A stretch of DNA of 64,000 nucleotides from Cricetomys ansorgei (Eukaryota > Chordata > Mammalia > Rodentia > Nesomyidae): contig JAMJFZ010001868.1 in assembly GCA_026225945.1 (NCBI GenBank), positions 7,772,501 through 7,836,500 of the forward strand, read 5' to 3'. This document shows, piece after piece, positions 22,662 to 34,839 of this stretch. The notes below the pieces were generated by a model. That model was not told the DNA's origin. It searched no databases and saw only the letters and a program-made list of their open reading frames with translations. The first letter of the stretch is position 1, and every line of letters begins with the position of its first letter. The position numbers and the translations under genes were made by a program.

Positions 22662-23797
22662 GTCACACACATAACAGAGATAGTCAGTGGCTGTAACTGT
22701 TGGGTCAGAATGCTGGTCCTTCTCTTAAACTTTGAAGCAGTGAATGGCATCCTTAGTTAGCAATGAAGGAACTAGAAAAGGAAGGCTTGTCAGGTGAATA
22801 GAAACTCATTTGTAAGTAATCGGATAGCAGATGGCAGGCGGAGATAATGTCTTGTTGAGCATATCTTTCGGGTGTGATGGGAGTCAGCCACAAGTGAGAA
22901 AATTATAGAAAGTGGACATCTCTGTAAGGCAAGAGCCCAGGAAAAAATATCAGGACTTAAGCAAATAGATACAGATGCTACAATAAACCTTTGGAAATTA
23001 GACTTCAGAGTGTTTTGATAATGGAAGGAAGGAAGAGAGGAAAAAAGGTATCAAAATGTAGCCACAAAGTCCCAAAGCTAGTCCAGCTAAGAAGAAATGG
23101 TAGCATTCACTGTCTGCATTCTACCATCGTCAGTGACCACAGTAAGTGAGCGGGTGGAGAGGAACCATCTGAACAGTTAATGTGGCTACATATGGATCAG
23201 AGCACTGTGAAACGAGTCCGTCACAGAGTGCCGTGAAACTACAGCAATTATCCAAAGTCTTAGCCGTAAAATGAGTAGGAGTTTTTTTCAAAAAGAAAAA
23301 CATCGAAAATGGAAATGGCTCCTCAGTGAAATTACATGCAAGGAGAAGAGAAGTGCTGTTTCTTACAGCTCACTTCATCTTAAGAGATAACTAGAGCTGA
23401 CAGGCAGAATGCTCTGTCTGCAACTTTCCCTGCTTCTATTTCCCCATCCAAGAATAATCTCCACATGATATCCATAAAATTCATTGTCTATACAATTAAA
23501 TACGTGTGTGCCTGAGATACTGAACTGATGCACAGTACAAACATGGGAAGAGTTGAAGAGAGACTACTGACCCCTGTGGTAAGAATGCTATAGTCCAAAA
23601 TGTTGAATAACTAAAGATGTAATGTCTAGAAATTCCAACAAGGGACAAACTTGTCAGCTAACAAATATTTACAAAGATGGGGAAGTTTGTGAGTTGTGAA
23701 ATTATATGATCATTGAAAGACAGGATGAATCAGCAGTTTTATTTTAGCCATGTAGAGTGCTTATTACACATGTAGATGGACATTTTTCTAAGCAGTG

Positions 23798-23800
<3 letters not shown>

Positions 23801-23845
<45 letters not shown>
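23801..23845. repeat. (TG)n microsatellite
   Basis: 45 bases of uninterrupted TG. Confidence 0.97.
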
Positions 23846-23849
<4 letters not shown>

Positions 23850-26800
23850 AGCAATGGCGATGATTGGGAAGAAAGATAGACTAGGCAGGAAATACAAATT
23901 TAAATTCATTAACAATATTTGATATTTAAATATTTCAATATTTAACATTCATATTTGCTCAAATATGGCATATAATTGGATCAGTAAATGAAGATATATT
24001 TTAAAAAATAAGCCAGGGAGTAGACCCTAGAGAATTCAGTAGCCCCAAAATAAGAGAAGCTGGAAAGGAAAAGGAAATGGTAGGTCCTGAAAACAAGATG
24101 AAGCCAAAAGATCTTTCACTATTCTAGAAAAAAGAGCGAACGTTCTTCCAAGAAGGGTGCAGCGATCCGATGGTAGGGCAGCTTCCACGGAGCTGAAGCT
24201 GAAAACCCACTACTGTATCTGGCAAGATGCAAGTCACTACCAAACCCCAGTGAGCATCTTTTCTCTGTCAGGCCCGATGACAACACAGCTGTCACAGACT
24301 GAGGAGAGACTGAGATAGGGGAAGAGGAGAGGGTGATGACAACAAACACGTTTAGCAGTCTTTCGGTGAACAGCAGTCAAGACGGAGCCAGAGTTGAAGA
24401 CGGAAGTAAAGAGAAGGGGTGTTATGTCAGTGCTGTTAAGGCAGATGTGAAAGGAACTACGCAGCTCCCAGGGGGAAACTGATGAGAGTACAAAGATGCT
24501 GTCAGGAGTAAAGGCTCTGGAAAGCCAAGAAGGGACATGATTGTTCTTAATCAGAAGAGGCACATCACCAACCACAGCTAAAGGCAAAACAGGAAACATG
24601 ACCAAAGACACATGGAACTTTTTTGGAACTTGGGATAAGACAAGATGAATGATATGACAGCATCTCTGTTATTCATGAGATGAGATCGGTGGAGGGTGAT
24701 GGAGTTTTGTTGAGACAGAAGCTGTCAAATAATGCACTGTCTATTAGGTTGAAAATGACATTACTATAAAAGTGTCCATTGCATTAGATTCTCGTTTGAG
24801 GTTCATGATCATTCACATGACATGAGCTCAGTTAGCAAGGGTGCATGATATTCTACAACAGTGGTCCACCTTTTTGCCGTAGGGGTACTCACAGGGGTGG
24901 TGTACCAGAATAGGAAGTGGCAACTCCAGAAGCAGTAAGTCTCTGTCTCTTCTGGTTCTAAAGACTGCCCAATGTACAACCTTTTTTCCCCTCCTGATTA
25001 AATTTTGCCAAATTTAATTTGCCTAAAGTTTTCTTTTAATAAAAAGTTAAAGGTAAAAGGCAGGCATTTAATGTTAATAATTCCAGAACTAGGGATAAAT
25101 TGGTAGTTCAGGCCAACTACTATCTATATTACAGATTTTTTTTTCTGGAGAGAATATTGGAATATCTCTGTAGGAGAAAGAACAGTGGGAGCAGTAGGTT
25201 CCAGTCACCTAATGGTTTTGGAAACCACTTTTGCTCACACTTTAATAATGCTGAGAATAGTACCATGGGGGACATATGAGTCCAACACTGGGAATTTCTG
25301 TGTTCATAAACAGGTTTTACTGATGGGAATGTATCAAATCCAGCCAGCAGATGAAATGGAAAAATAAATTGTGAGTGACTGACCTAGATCATAAGCACCA
25401 AAGTTGAAGGGGTGATCCAAAGGACATGACACAGCCCTCCGTAATTCCCTTTCTGAGTGAATTATAAAACTGTCAGATCATAAGAGTGGAGACATTAAGG
25501 GTGTGATTTGTTCTGGGCAAATAAGATAAGGAGCTTTCCTAAGAGAGATAGAAAGACCCTAAGGGATTATTAAAGATCCAGTTGATGCTGAATATCAGAC
25601 ATGGCCTGAATCTTCATTACTTGAGTCATGTTCTGTCTCTATTATTAAGAGCACGAAGAAAAAGAGTACAAAATATGTCCTTTGTGTGGGAGGTGGTCCT
25701 GCTATAACTGGCAGAAAGATCAGAAAGATCGAGGGATGAAAATGTGGAAGGTTCTATCAAAGAACAACTGTGATGCACCCATGGGACCATGGAAGGTGGA
25801 GGGACAGAAGGGAAGTTAGGTAATAAGGGCAGACATGCAGACATGCAGCCCAAATTCTGGACTGGCTGCTGTCGTAGGAATCAAGGCACGGGTGTCATGA
25901 CAGAGTTAAGGTTGTAGGAAGGAGGGCAGCTTTTCAAACAAGCTTCCTGGAAAGGAATGAGAAGCTTTGATGGTTACTCACTGTGGCCTCGCTGGGAAGT
26001 TCATCCTTTGTCCCACAGGGGTGAAGGGAGGGAAGGGATGGCCTGTTAAATGACCACTGATGTCAAAATCTTCTGCTTCAGACCTTTGAGTTGGTACTGG
26101 GGCATATGGGGTTTGATCTGGTCAACTTAGTGTCTCCTAGTTCGAATTTTACTTGGTATTTTTAAGTACTTCTCCATGGAAATGCAAAGCAAATCGTCTT
26201 TTCCCCCTCACGAACGTAATTAAAAGAGACAGGATGGAAAGGCTCACAGATGAATCATGTTAAGCCTTGCCAGAGTATGGGATGAGGGTGCGAAGTAAAC
26301 CCCAATAATTGCAGCAATTGATGGCCCCAGGAGAGAATATGCCTTACAATTAAAAGTTCTGAAAGGCCTGCAGTGCCGCTGGAGAGACTATAAAACAGAA
26401 TTAGGTTATGAGTACACAGTTAAGTGAGGACTCATTTGAAGTTGGGCAATCGCTAACCTTGTATGGATGAGCAGGCCCCTCTTGACAGCTCTGTTAAATT
26501 TTGTATTCCACACAGTTTCTTCAAGGTCTTTGCTATCATTTCCACGTCATGAATTATAAACACATGCTTATTCCTTCTTGCAACCTTCCTTCCTCACCGT
26601 ATAGATCCTTCAGTGCAAGAGAAAACTTTGATACCACATGTGGAAACAACCAGGGCAGCCCGTAAACATGGATTAATAAGCACGCTATGAGCGTCGCTCC
26701 TTTAAAGAGCCATTTAGGTAATCACCTGTGGTGGATATGCTTTGCTAGCATCATCTTCTGCCTATTGTGGGCTACAAATCAGAACTGGAAAAGACATCTG

Positions 26801-27019
26801 GATACATCCGGCCCCTTCTAGAGCAATAACATCGCAGAGTGCTTCTAGACATCTCTGGGAGATGCCTCCGCTCATTCTGGGTCTCACATATGAAAATTCT
26901 CAAGAGGAAGTACTGGTTTGATACTTATATATTATTTGTCCCAAAGCAATAAAATTCTAATCACATTTTTTTTTCATTTTACTTATCATTTAACACAACT
27001 TCTGAGTACATGTTTAAGT

Positions 27020-28200
27020 GTCTGTCTCATTTGTTGGTTGGTCAGAGCTATCCAAGAGACACCCAAAACATTATAGGTATTGCTATGCCCTTGGTTACCC
27101 TTCATGGGTAGAAGGTAAGTCCCAATTGATGAAGAACCATGAACTTCAAACACACTAAGAGACCCCTTAGCTGTATCTGAATTGAAAGACTAGCTTTCCT
27201 GGTACCAGAAAGTGACGTGCAAGTTTCTAAAGGAAGGAAGCAACCAACAGTCCTGGCATGAACCTCAACAATGACCAGCATGGGATGATAGCTATAACTA
27301 TACAGTAGCACACATACCTTGATGGTAACCAACAGCTCTCTAATTGGACTTAAGACCGACTCAGCCAGAAGGAAGTAATGCCTGGAGCTGGAAACATAGC
27401 CACTTAACCAGGACCCATCAAGACGTGGATGTTGGAGAAGAACCTAAAACCAACATTTTTCTAAACCAGCATAATCCCTAGGTACATTCTAAATATCTGT
27501 CCTTGTGCCCATAGACAAGTATACTTCTCATACCTCATTACGGAAACTTCTCCTTGCAATAGACTGTTACAGAAAACTACAACTGATCAAATGCAGAGTT
27601 GTGGAGTTCAGTCCCAATTGATACATTCACCTAAGGCTCAGGGAGCATCATGGTAGATGGGTCAGAGAGATTGGAAGGTCCAGAGGATCAGGGGTTTGCT
27701 ATGAGACTGTGTCTCCTAGAAATGTCAGAGAAGTTACACCCATGAACTTGGCTCACTAACATGGCTGACTAAACATGACCTGAACAGTGACAAATCTAAT
27801 AAACATACTAACATGGATGGGGGTGAGAGAAGTTCAGGAGGCCTCAACCCTAGTCAGGGAACCACAGCAACTAACAAGTGCTGAGAGTGAGAGAAATAGT
27901 CTTCCCCAGGGAAGAGCGCACCAACTGGTTACCCAATATTATCTTGTCAGCCCTAAAAACATATGAGTACAAGTAACATTATATAGACTAAGTAAGTTAT
28001 ATTTTATTATTAGGAATACATGTGTGTATATATATTCATATGCTTATGAATATACGCTTATGTGTAACAGCTACTAAAGAGAAAAAACCATGAATTTGAA
28101 AGAAAGCAAGGAGGATACATGAGTGACCGTAGCGAGAGAAAATAGGGGGAATGATTCACTAGCTAATAATCTCAAAAAACAGCACTAAAAAAATCCATGT
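27020..28200 (+). mobile_element. LINE-1 3' UTR copy 1
   Basis: Shares AACAGCTCTCTAATTGGACT and many other blocks with the 35.3-36.5 kb copy. It also has AGTCTTCCCCAGGGAAGAG and CCATGAATTTGAAAGAAAGC near its A-rich 3' end, a sequence order I associate with rodent LINE-1 (Lx-type) 3' UTRs. Non-coding and diverged. The family name is tentative. Confidence 0.65.
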
Positions 28201-28369
28201 CCTTACTAAGCTCCTCAAGGAGCAAAGCAAACATCTATGTCTGTAATCCTCCTCACATGGAGCTTGGCGTGTTTTCAGTGTTCTCTACAAGAAAAAGCAC
28301 TCATAGGAGATTAGCTTTGTATAAGGTTTTTTCCCTTAGCATTGTTATAGTAACAGCAAACTGAAGCTA

Positions 28370-28510
28370 TCTTAAATGTTCATCAACTGGAGACTAGTAG
28401 AAAAATTCATGATCAATCTATACAGAACAGTACTTAGCTTCCAAAAAGAATGTGATTGAGTTTCATGAACTGATCTAGAGGTATGGGGCCAAAAGCGAAC
28501 AGCATTAACA
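28370..28510 (+). mobile_element. Ancient LINE-1 fragment
   Basis: TGTTCATCAACTGGAGACTA followed by AAATTCATGATCAATC and GTACTTAGCTTCCAAAAAGA resembles the L1M 'catcaatagg agactgg' block. Heavily mutated. Confidence 0.45.
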
Positions 28511-29292
28511 AAGAGTGCCATTCCAAATTGTGAAAATCAGTGCCAACATGTGAACAACTGAATGTGTTTTGAGCCATTAACATCTGTTCATCAAGCTGTA
28601 ACAGGGATTACCTTCATGATGGGGAAGCAACAGAAAGGAAGTATGGAAGGGAATGAATATTGCTAGCAAAATGCAAATATACTCAGACCCTAATGCCAGA
28701 GGGTAATGCACACTGCATGCTTGCAGCAGTGATTTTTAAAGACACGTACCCTTTTATTAGTCCTATTAGCTGCTGCCAGGCAACCTAAGGAAAGTCTTAA
28801 GGAAAGACTATCTCACTTCCTGCTCACACAAATCTTGTGGGAAAGATATTGTTAGGACATAGACTTGGTTCTATGTTTTTGAGGAACCTAACACAAATAT
28901 TGTACCTTTAATTTTGCTTCCCAAACTACCTACTAGCTGTTCACCTGAACCTCATGTAGTTTCCAAACAAACCATTTCCATGTATATTCCTCTGTGTAAA
29001 ATACACTTAAGATGTCCAGAACAGAGGCTGAACTGGTCTGCGGAAGCAGTCTTCTGAACTTCTTCCTTTCCCTCCTCCTTAGCACACTCATTCCTAGCAT
29101 CGTAGAGCCACTGGCCGTCAGTGAGTGGAAGATGAAAAAGGGCAGAAAGATTCTACAGATAAAGACCTGGAAAGGAGAACATCCATGATATTTGCCCTCA
29201 AATGACTTCAAGCAATTACATATGCCACTGAGAGTTCCCAAGCGTCAAATGAGAAGGTTCAGAAAAAAGTAAATTGAAAGAGTCCAGCTTAC

Positions 29293-29467
29293 CCCTCAAA
29301 GCAGTGGGCAACTGTCAGAACCCACTTCTTGGCAATGAGGACACAGCCACAGATGTGCCCACTGGGCTCACTCTGCAGAGAGCACTGCCATGGCCACCTC
29401 CCAGGACGGCTAGTCCGGCCCCCAAGGATCCTTTTGTTCATTCGGGCAGCAGGGCGGCGACCACAGT
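29293..29467 (-). CDS. CORIN: CORIN coding exon: activation site and start of protease domain with catalytic His
   Basis: This 175-base exon encodes (D)CGRRPAARMNKR and then ILGGRTSRPGRWPWQCSLQ through VLTVAHCFEG. The zymogen cleavage site is the Arg codon at 29430-29432 followed by Ile at 29427-29429 (NKR-ILGG). In human corin this is cut by PCSK6. The catalytic His codon is at 29304-29306 (AHC). The DCGRRP cysteine is the one that tethers the propeptide to the protease domain in the family. The acceptor is CCTTGTTAG and the donor is GTAAGC. Confidence 0.95.
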
Positions 29468-29615
29468 CTAACAAGGAGAAGAAATCATAGTCCATGACTC
29501 CTTGTCAAACCCAAGGAGATGCTGAGCTCTCATTGTCATGCATAAATGATTGTGTTTCCAAGGAGTCAGCATAGTTAGATTAATGCCATATCCCATGATA
29601 CACCTCCAATCTTAC
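29468..29615 (-). other. CORIN short intron, 148 bp
   Basis: A minimal intron between the 50-base SRCR exon and the activation-site exon, with GTAAGA donor and TTGTTAG acceptor. Nothing else is in it. Confidence 0.9.
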
Positions 29616-29665
29616 CTTTCTTAGTGCACACAAGAGAAATCTCACGTCTGCTTGGACAAGATTGC
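29616..29665 (-). CDS. CORIN: CORIN coding micro-exon (50 bases): end of SRCR domain
   Basis: This 50-base exon encodes 16 whole codons, QSCPSRREISLVCTKK, after a split Arg and before a split Asp. It has two SRCR cysteines. The acceptor is AACCTAG (AG at 29666-29667) and the donor is GTAAGA. It is separated from the first protease exon by only 148 bases of intron. It is easy to miss because it is short, but both neighbouring phases require exactly this length. Confidence 0.9.
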
Positions 29666-30287
29666 CTAGGTTTGGACATAAAAAAATATAATGTTAAGTT
29701 GCATACTTACTGTTTACCTGAAGCATATTATCAAAGTCAGGCAACACAGGGTCCACCATTAGGGGAAATCGTACTCTCTGAGTGCAGTTATCTTACTGCA
29801 AGACATCTCAGGACATGTGTGAGATCAGAGCCCACACTGGGAGAATGCACACTACTTGTTTTGTTTTATTTGATATAATAACAAGATTTCACATTTGTAG
29901 AAAGAGAAGCTCTCATCATGAAGCTTCTTCCATCCTCTTAGTTGATGGTTAGAATCTATGGTGAGAAATGAGCATGTCAGAAACATCCCCCCCCCCCGAA
30001 ATTGGGATATAGACTGGGAGAAAGAAAACATTGCTTTACATTTTAAAATAGAATATAGAAGACTAGGACACTTATATGAGAAAAACATCTTGCCCAGACT
30101 GTCAAGGTTTAAACTGCGGACATAGAAAGAGACGGCAGGAGAAAGTGAACTTAAATTTATTCTGGATAATCCCAGGTGCCATGGCTAGAGCTGGTAGGTA
30201 CTCCTCATGAAAGTGTGGGTCCTTACTGGACTCCCTAAAAAAATCTCAGGTAAATTATGAAGCCATAGGCTGTGTTTAAAGATTCTA

Positions 30288-30289
<2 letters not shown>

Positions 30290-30362
<73 letters not shown>
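30290..30362. repeat. (GT)n microsatellite, about 36 units
   Basis: 73 bases of uninterrupted GT. Confidence 0.97.
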
Positions 30363-30364
<2 letters not shown>

Positions 30365-30525
30365 TTGCCCAAGAGAATTTAGTCCAAGTTAAGTTAAATG
30401 TTAATCAGCAAATGATCACACAATCATCAAGTTTCTTTTTCACTGTGTAAATTAAAAACACATAAGGCTTCTTGGGACTCTCAACAATACTATGAATCTT
30501 AGATCTCTCCAATAAAAAACAATCA

Positions 30526-30528
<3 letters not shown>

Positions 30529-30602
<74 letters not shown>
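30529..30602. repeat. Compound (TC)n(TA)n microsatellite
   Basis: About 38 bases of TC pass directly into about 37 bases of TA. Confidence 0.97.
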
Positions 30603-30603
<1 letters not shown>

Positions 30604-30639
30604 CCAGTGGCCATTTTTTGTTTGGTATCTTTCTCAGCC

Positions 30640-30865
30640 ACTCATTATATTTTTTAGACAGGTTCAGTTCTCTCACTGAGCACAATGCTCATTGATTTGG
30701 CTAGAGTGTCTACCCAATAAGCCTTAGGATTCTCCTGTTTCTATCTCCCTGTACTAAGATTATAGATTCTCCCAGCTCTTTTTAGTGTTAATACCAGAGA
30801 TCCAAACTCAATCCTTCAAGTTTAGACAGCAGATACTTTATCAGCTGAGCCATCTCTCTAAGTCT
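30640..30865 (-). mobile_element. B4-like composite SINE
   Basis: On the - strand it starts AGAGAGATGGCTCAGCTGAT, a tRNA-derived head, and continues into B1-like sequence (AATCTTAGTACAGGGAGATA). Degraded. Subfamily uncertain. Confidence 0.55.
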
Positions 30866-31637
30866 TGTACCCTGGAACTCTGAAATCGTGCTATATACTG
30901 CCTTCTAATCTCTGAAAGTAACCAAATGACATGTGTTCCTTGGGATCAAATCTTTATTTCCTTTCATTTATTTCTATATCCCTTTTGAGATTAGCCCTGG
31001 ACCTAGTGTAAAAATGGTCTTCAAAAATAAGTTGTGAGTTATTACATTTCTTAAATTACAGCTTTGGGGTAGAGAGTCATAAGACTATTCCACCCACTCT
31101 TCATAGCAAACTTGTTACATAACACCTCATTTAGTTAGTGAGGCAAGTCTACAAATCCCAAAGTGGAATAGTTATTTATTCATTTATCTGACCCAAAGGA
31201 CTTTTCCCATGCCCAGATTAAAGGAACATCACTGTATTGAAAGATTTAGGTCACTGGTTTGGAGAAAGTACTTCATTCGACAAAGTATTTAGAAATGTGG
31301 AGGCTGAATTTGATCGATGAGGATATCTTAAGATTTTCTGAGGGGTGAAGGGCCCCTGCACTTTTCTTATTTGGGGTTTTTAAGATGTGATCTACCTCGC
31401 ACTTACATTTTGCAGACAGAGAAATTTAGCTTGAGTTTACCATGGCTTACCATCTGTAGACCATGGCCTTTGAGACAGTTGATTAAAAATTCTTAAACTT
31501 AACCCTTAGTTTCCTCAGCTGTTAAAACAGGAAAATTATAATTCGGGAGTTTATTGTAAGGAATTAACAGACCAATTTAGGTAAGCCAACCTGGCTAGTA
31601 CCTCTAATGCAATCAGTGCCTAATAAGAATTCATTCT

Positions 31638-31720
31638 TTGGGCTGCGAATACAGCTCAGTGGTAGAGTGCTCGCCAACATGCATAAAGCCTTTGCTTTGA
31701 GTTCTAGGACCACAAAAATG
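31638..31720 (+). mobile_element. ID-family SINE
   Basis: GGGCTGCGAATACAGCTCAG and TGGTAGAGTGCTCGCC, then TTTGAGTTCTAGGACC, follow the ID/BC1 consensus with the tRNA-like A box, B box and an A-rich tail. Confidence 0.8.
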
Positions 31721-31756
31721 TTCTTGTTAAAGAATAAAAATTAAATTTTTAAAAAG

Positions 31757-31908
31757 GAGGAGGCTGTAGAGACGGCTCAGCAGTTAAGAACATGGAGAAC
31801 TCTTGCTGAGGACCTGAGTTCTATACTCAGAATTCACATCAGTCACGGAGTCACTAAGGCTTCTGGGAGCCGGGCACCCTCCGGCCTCAGGAGCATCTGC
31901 ACTCCTGT

Positions 31909-31943
<35 letters not shown>

Positions 31944-31975
31944 TGCACAAATGAAAACAAATCATAAAGAACCCA
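31757..31975 (+). mobile_element. B2-type SINE with internal CA microsatellite
   Basis: GGCTGTAGAGACGGCTCAGC and AGTTAAGAACA, then GAGGACCTGAGTTC, match the B2 head. The tail holds a CA run (about 31911-31940) before an A-rich end. Confidence 0.75.
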
Positions 31976-32475
31976 TTTCTTCTGCTTCCTTTCCTCCTAC
32001 AGCCTCAATAATCTAAGGCTACAAACTTGTTTAGTACGCCGTCGTTTCAGAGGGGAAGACTTTCAAGCCACATGACTTTGGCTTCACTTTGTGTTTACTA
32101 TTTTCTCATTCTCCCTAACGTTTTAGTGTCATTACTTAATTTCCCCCTGTTAACTAGCCCTACATAGCATCTGCAGGAAATGTAGATATGAGAGTTCACT
32201 TCAAAATGAAACGTTAAAGACTCAAGATTAGATCTCAAGTCTTTTTCCTAACATAATAGTACCTATAGTTCTGATTGAATATGAAATTTGTCAAAATAAA
32301 ACCAATCATGTCTATAAAGAAGACATTAATGTTGAAAGACAAAGATTAACAGATGATCTGTGAAACTCACATGTGGCAAATTTGAGGGGTTTTGTGTTAA
32401 AAATAGAGGAAATGCCCTTGATCAGCTCTTACTCCATAGTGTGCACACTCATGGCTGCTGAGGAGCTGTTCTTAC

Positions 32476-32589
32476 CTGTGCACCAGCAGCGCGTGCAAGG
32501 TGGTCCCATTGAGATTCTCCCAGCTGGAGTGCAGGCTCAGCCAGGGGTGGCCTTCCTGACCTTGTATCAGTTCAGTCACCAATGGTTCT
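32476..32589 (-). CDS. CORIN: CORIN coding exon: SRCR domain, middle part
   Basis: This 114-base exon opens with the A of a split Gly codon and encodes EPLVTELIQGQEGHPWLSLH, then SSWENLNGTTLHALLVH, ending with AG of an Arg codon. A sequon (NGT) is present. The acceptor is TTGTGTCAG (AG at 32590-32591) and the donor is GTAAGA. It lies at the 3' end of a 15.5-kb intron. Confidence 0.92.
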
Positions 32590-33639
32590 CTGACACAAGG
32601 CAAATGCTGGGTAAATATTCAAAGTATAATGATCTTTGAACAGGCATTATCATTATTTAGGGCTCGTTTGTTTTAAGTATATATCACATTGTAAATCAGT
32701 ATTTCAAGAAAAGACATTTGTTCAAGAGAATTTGGAATGGATCATGACTAGCAAAGGGAGAGGGAATTAGTAAAGGTACACATAGGTAACACCGAACCAA
32801 ATTACTGTAGCCACTTAAGTCATTCTTTCTGCTCACGAGCATTTGCGTATCATGGGGGGGGGGCGGTTAGAATTCTATAAGTTAGAACTTTCAAAGCCTA
32901 AAAGCAGAAATCAAAAGTAAAATAAAGTTTATCTGTTTTTTCTCTTCTTCATTATAACCCTGAAATATAACGAGACCTCAAAATTCAGAGAATCAAAGAC
33001 CACTCAGTGTCTACTTAGGTAGTGTCAAATTGTAAGTGGCTTTTCCCCGACATATCACAAAAAAAAAACTTTATGCACTGAAAACTAAGAAGGAGTTTGG
33101 AGATGCATTAGTGGAATCCTTCTGTGTTCTTTATGTTCCCAATCAACCTTCACCGACACTTTCCTGAGCCTGCCTTATTCGGCCACATTGATAAAGATGA
33201 GTCCACTCTTTTCTAATATTTAAAACCTTGTATCAAAGAATTAAGGTTTCTATACAAAATGTTCTACTCTTTATTATGTAATTGGTTCTTCTCTCAGGCA
33301 ACCCATATCTAAAGGGCCAGGCCCCTCAGTTACCTTGGGAAAGAGCCTCGTGAAGCTCTACACACTGTATGTTTGGTCATTCACCCATAAGCTTCCAACA
33401 GGAAAAGTAATTAGCCTACACCTCAGTTACATGAAGTGAAAAGTTTGAGAAACTCAGCACTATGGAGAAGGGAGAGTTACTATAAAAATTAGTTTCCCAT
33501 TCATTCTGAAACACTGAGATGTTCCTCATGCACAAAACGAAATCCTTCTATACTAGTAATGCTGTCCTGTGGCCCACTACTAAACAGAGTCAGTGAACCA
33601 ACCACACAGTTCTATTTCTGGCAGACAGAATTTGAGCAC

Positions 33640-34090
33640 TGGCATGATTTTAATTTTTTTTATTCCACTCTTTACAGATATATTGAAGTAATCTTACCAG
33701 AAGATGTTTATGTTAAAGATGTGCAATGTGATGCATTAGTAAACATCTTCAACATGAAATGGTTTTCATGCCCTTTCGTGGTGATAATGGACAGAATTAG
33801 TGAATTTCCAGTCCATAGAACACAACATGGTAAAGCCATCATACTTGTACTAGATCTGGTCACTTATTCATCCATACAAGCAGAAATTATTTCATCTTGT
33901 CCCCTACCATCTGGTACCTCATGCCTGTCATTCTACCATCCCACTGTCCAGTACAGGGGTGACTCATGTCAATTCTGCACATCAATGAGATCATGCAATT
34001 CTGTGCCTGACTGATTTCACATAACGTGGTGTTTTTCAAACATTGTCTGTTGACTCAAATAGCTTGCGTTTTTAAAGCTGAATGCTATCC

Positions 34091-34138
<48 letters not shown>

Positions 34139-34670
34139 ACGGGCACACACACACAGATATGTGTCTCACATTTCCTTTATCATCCCATCAATAGACACAC
34201 AGGGTCTCATTATCTCAGCTTCCATGAATAATGTGCTACCAAGAATGCTGATAACTCTTGGAGATACCCATTTCATTCCCACCAGAGATACACTGAGAAG
34301 TGAGGTTGCTAGATCATATGTCGGCTCTTTTTTAAGAAAACTACAGTATATTTCTACAAAGAATATGTGCTTTTCTTCCTCCAAGTATTCAGTGGTATTG
34401 TGATGTTTCTTTAATTACTGTTCCAACATGTATGAAGTGTTTGTACCGTGATTTTAATTGCATTTCCAAGAATCAATGTTGAACAGTTTTTCTTGTCATT
34501 GTTGACCATTTCTAGGTCTTCTTTTGAGAAATGTCTATTCAAGCACTTAGTCCATTTTAAAATATGTTATCAGAATGTTTTAGCGATCTTATTGATTAAG
34601 ATGTATTTTGGATTTTTGAGATCTTTTCCTACTATATATATTAATATAGTTTATTTTACAGGTTTTACTT
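33640..34670 (-). mobile_element. Ancient LINE-1 remnant with inserted TG microsatellite
   Basis: TTCCATGAATAATGTGCTAC, ATACCCATTTCATTCCCACC and GTGAGGTTGCTAGATCATAT follow the antisense L1 ORF2/3' UTR order. The 151-codon open frame at 33559-34014 on the + strand runs antisense to this element and is not a gene. Confidence 0.6.
34094..34138. repeat. (TG)n microsatellite
   Basis: About 44 bases of TG, followed by GCACGGGCACACACACACA, inside the LINE-1 remnant. Confidence 0.95.
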
Positions 34671-34682
34671 TTCATATATTTT

Positions 34683-34815
34683 AATATGCATGGTTTCACT
34701 ATATAGTCCAGGCCAAGCTAGAATTTACTAGAAATGTCAAACTGGCCTTGAACTCATGATGATATTACTCCTCCAGCCTCTCAAGTGCTGGTGGTACAAG
34801 TATGAGCCACCAAGA
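34683..34815 (-). mobile_element. Degraded B1-like SINE
   Basis: CACTATATAGTCCAGGCCAA, CTGGCCTTGAACTCATGATG and CTCAAGTGCTGGTGGTACAA preserve the B1 order with many substitutions. Confidence 0.65.
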
Positions 34816-34839
34816 TTGTGAAATAGTTTTAAAAAGAAG

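Larger units (their letters stand above)
19203..29292 (-). other. CORIN intron, 10090 bp
   Basis: Contents from left to right: U6 pseudogene (19434-19520), dispersed repeat (about 20500-21092), ATG microsatellite (21093-21132), small direct repeat (21411-21512), truncated B1 (22529-22661), TG microsatellite (23801-23845), LINE-1 3' region (about 27020-28200) and an old LINE-1 piece (about 28370-28510). The stretches 23.9-27.0 kb and 28.6-29.3 kb show no recognisable feature. Confidence 0.75.
29666..32475 (-). other. CORIN intron, 2810 bp
   Basis: Densely filled with repeats: GT microsatellite (30290-30362), TC/TA compound repeat (30529-30602), B4-like SINE (about 30640-30865), ID element (31638-31720) and B2 SINE with internal CA (31757-31975). 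Confidence 0.8.

Noticed and set aside
31638..31720. tRNA-like A and B boxes
   Set aside because: This is an ID SINE derived from tRNA. It does not fold as a complete tRNA and has an A-rich tail.
33559..34014. 151-codon open frame on the + strand, the longest in the window
   Set aside because: It is largely antisense to an old LINE-1, has no recognisable domain, and its composition matches the surrounding intron.
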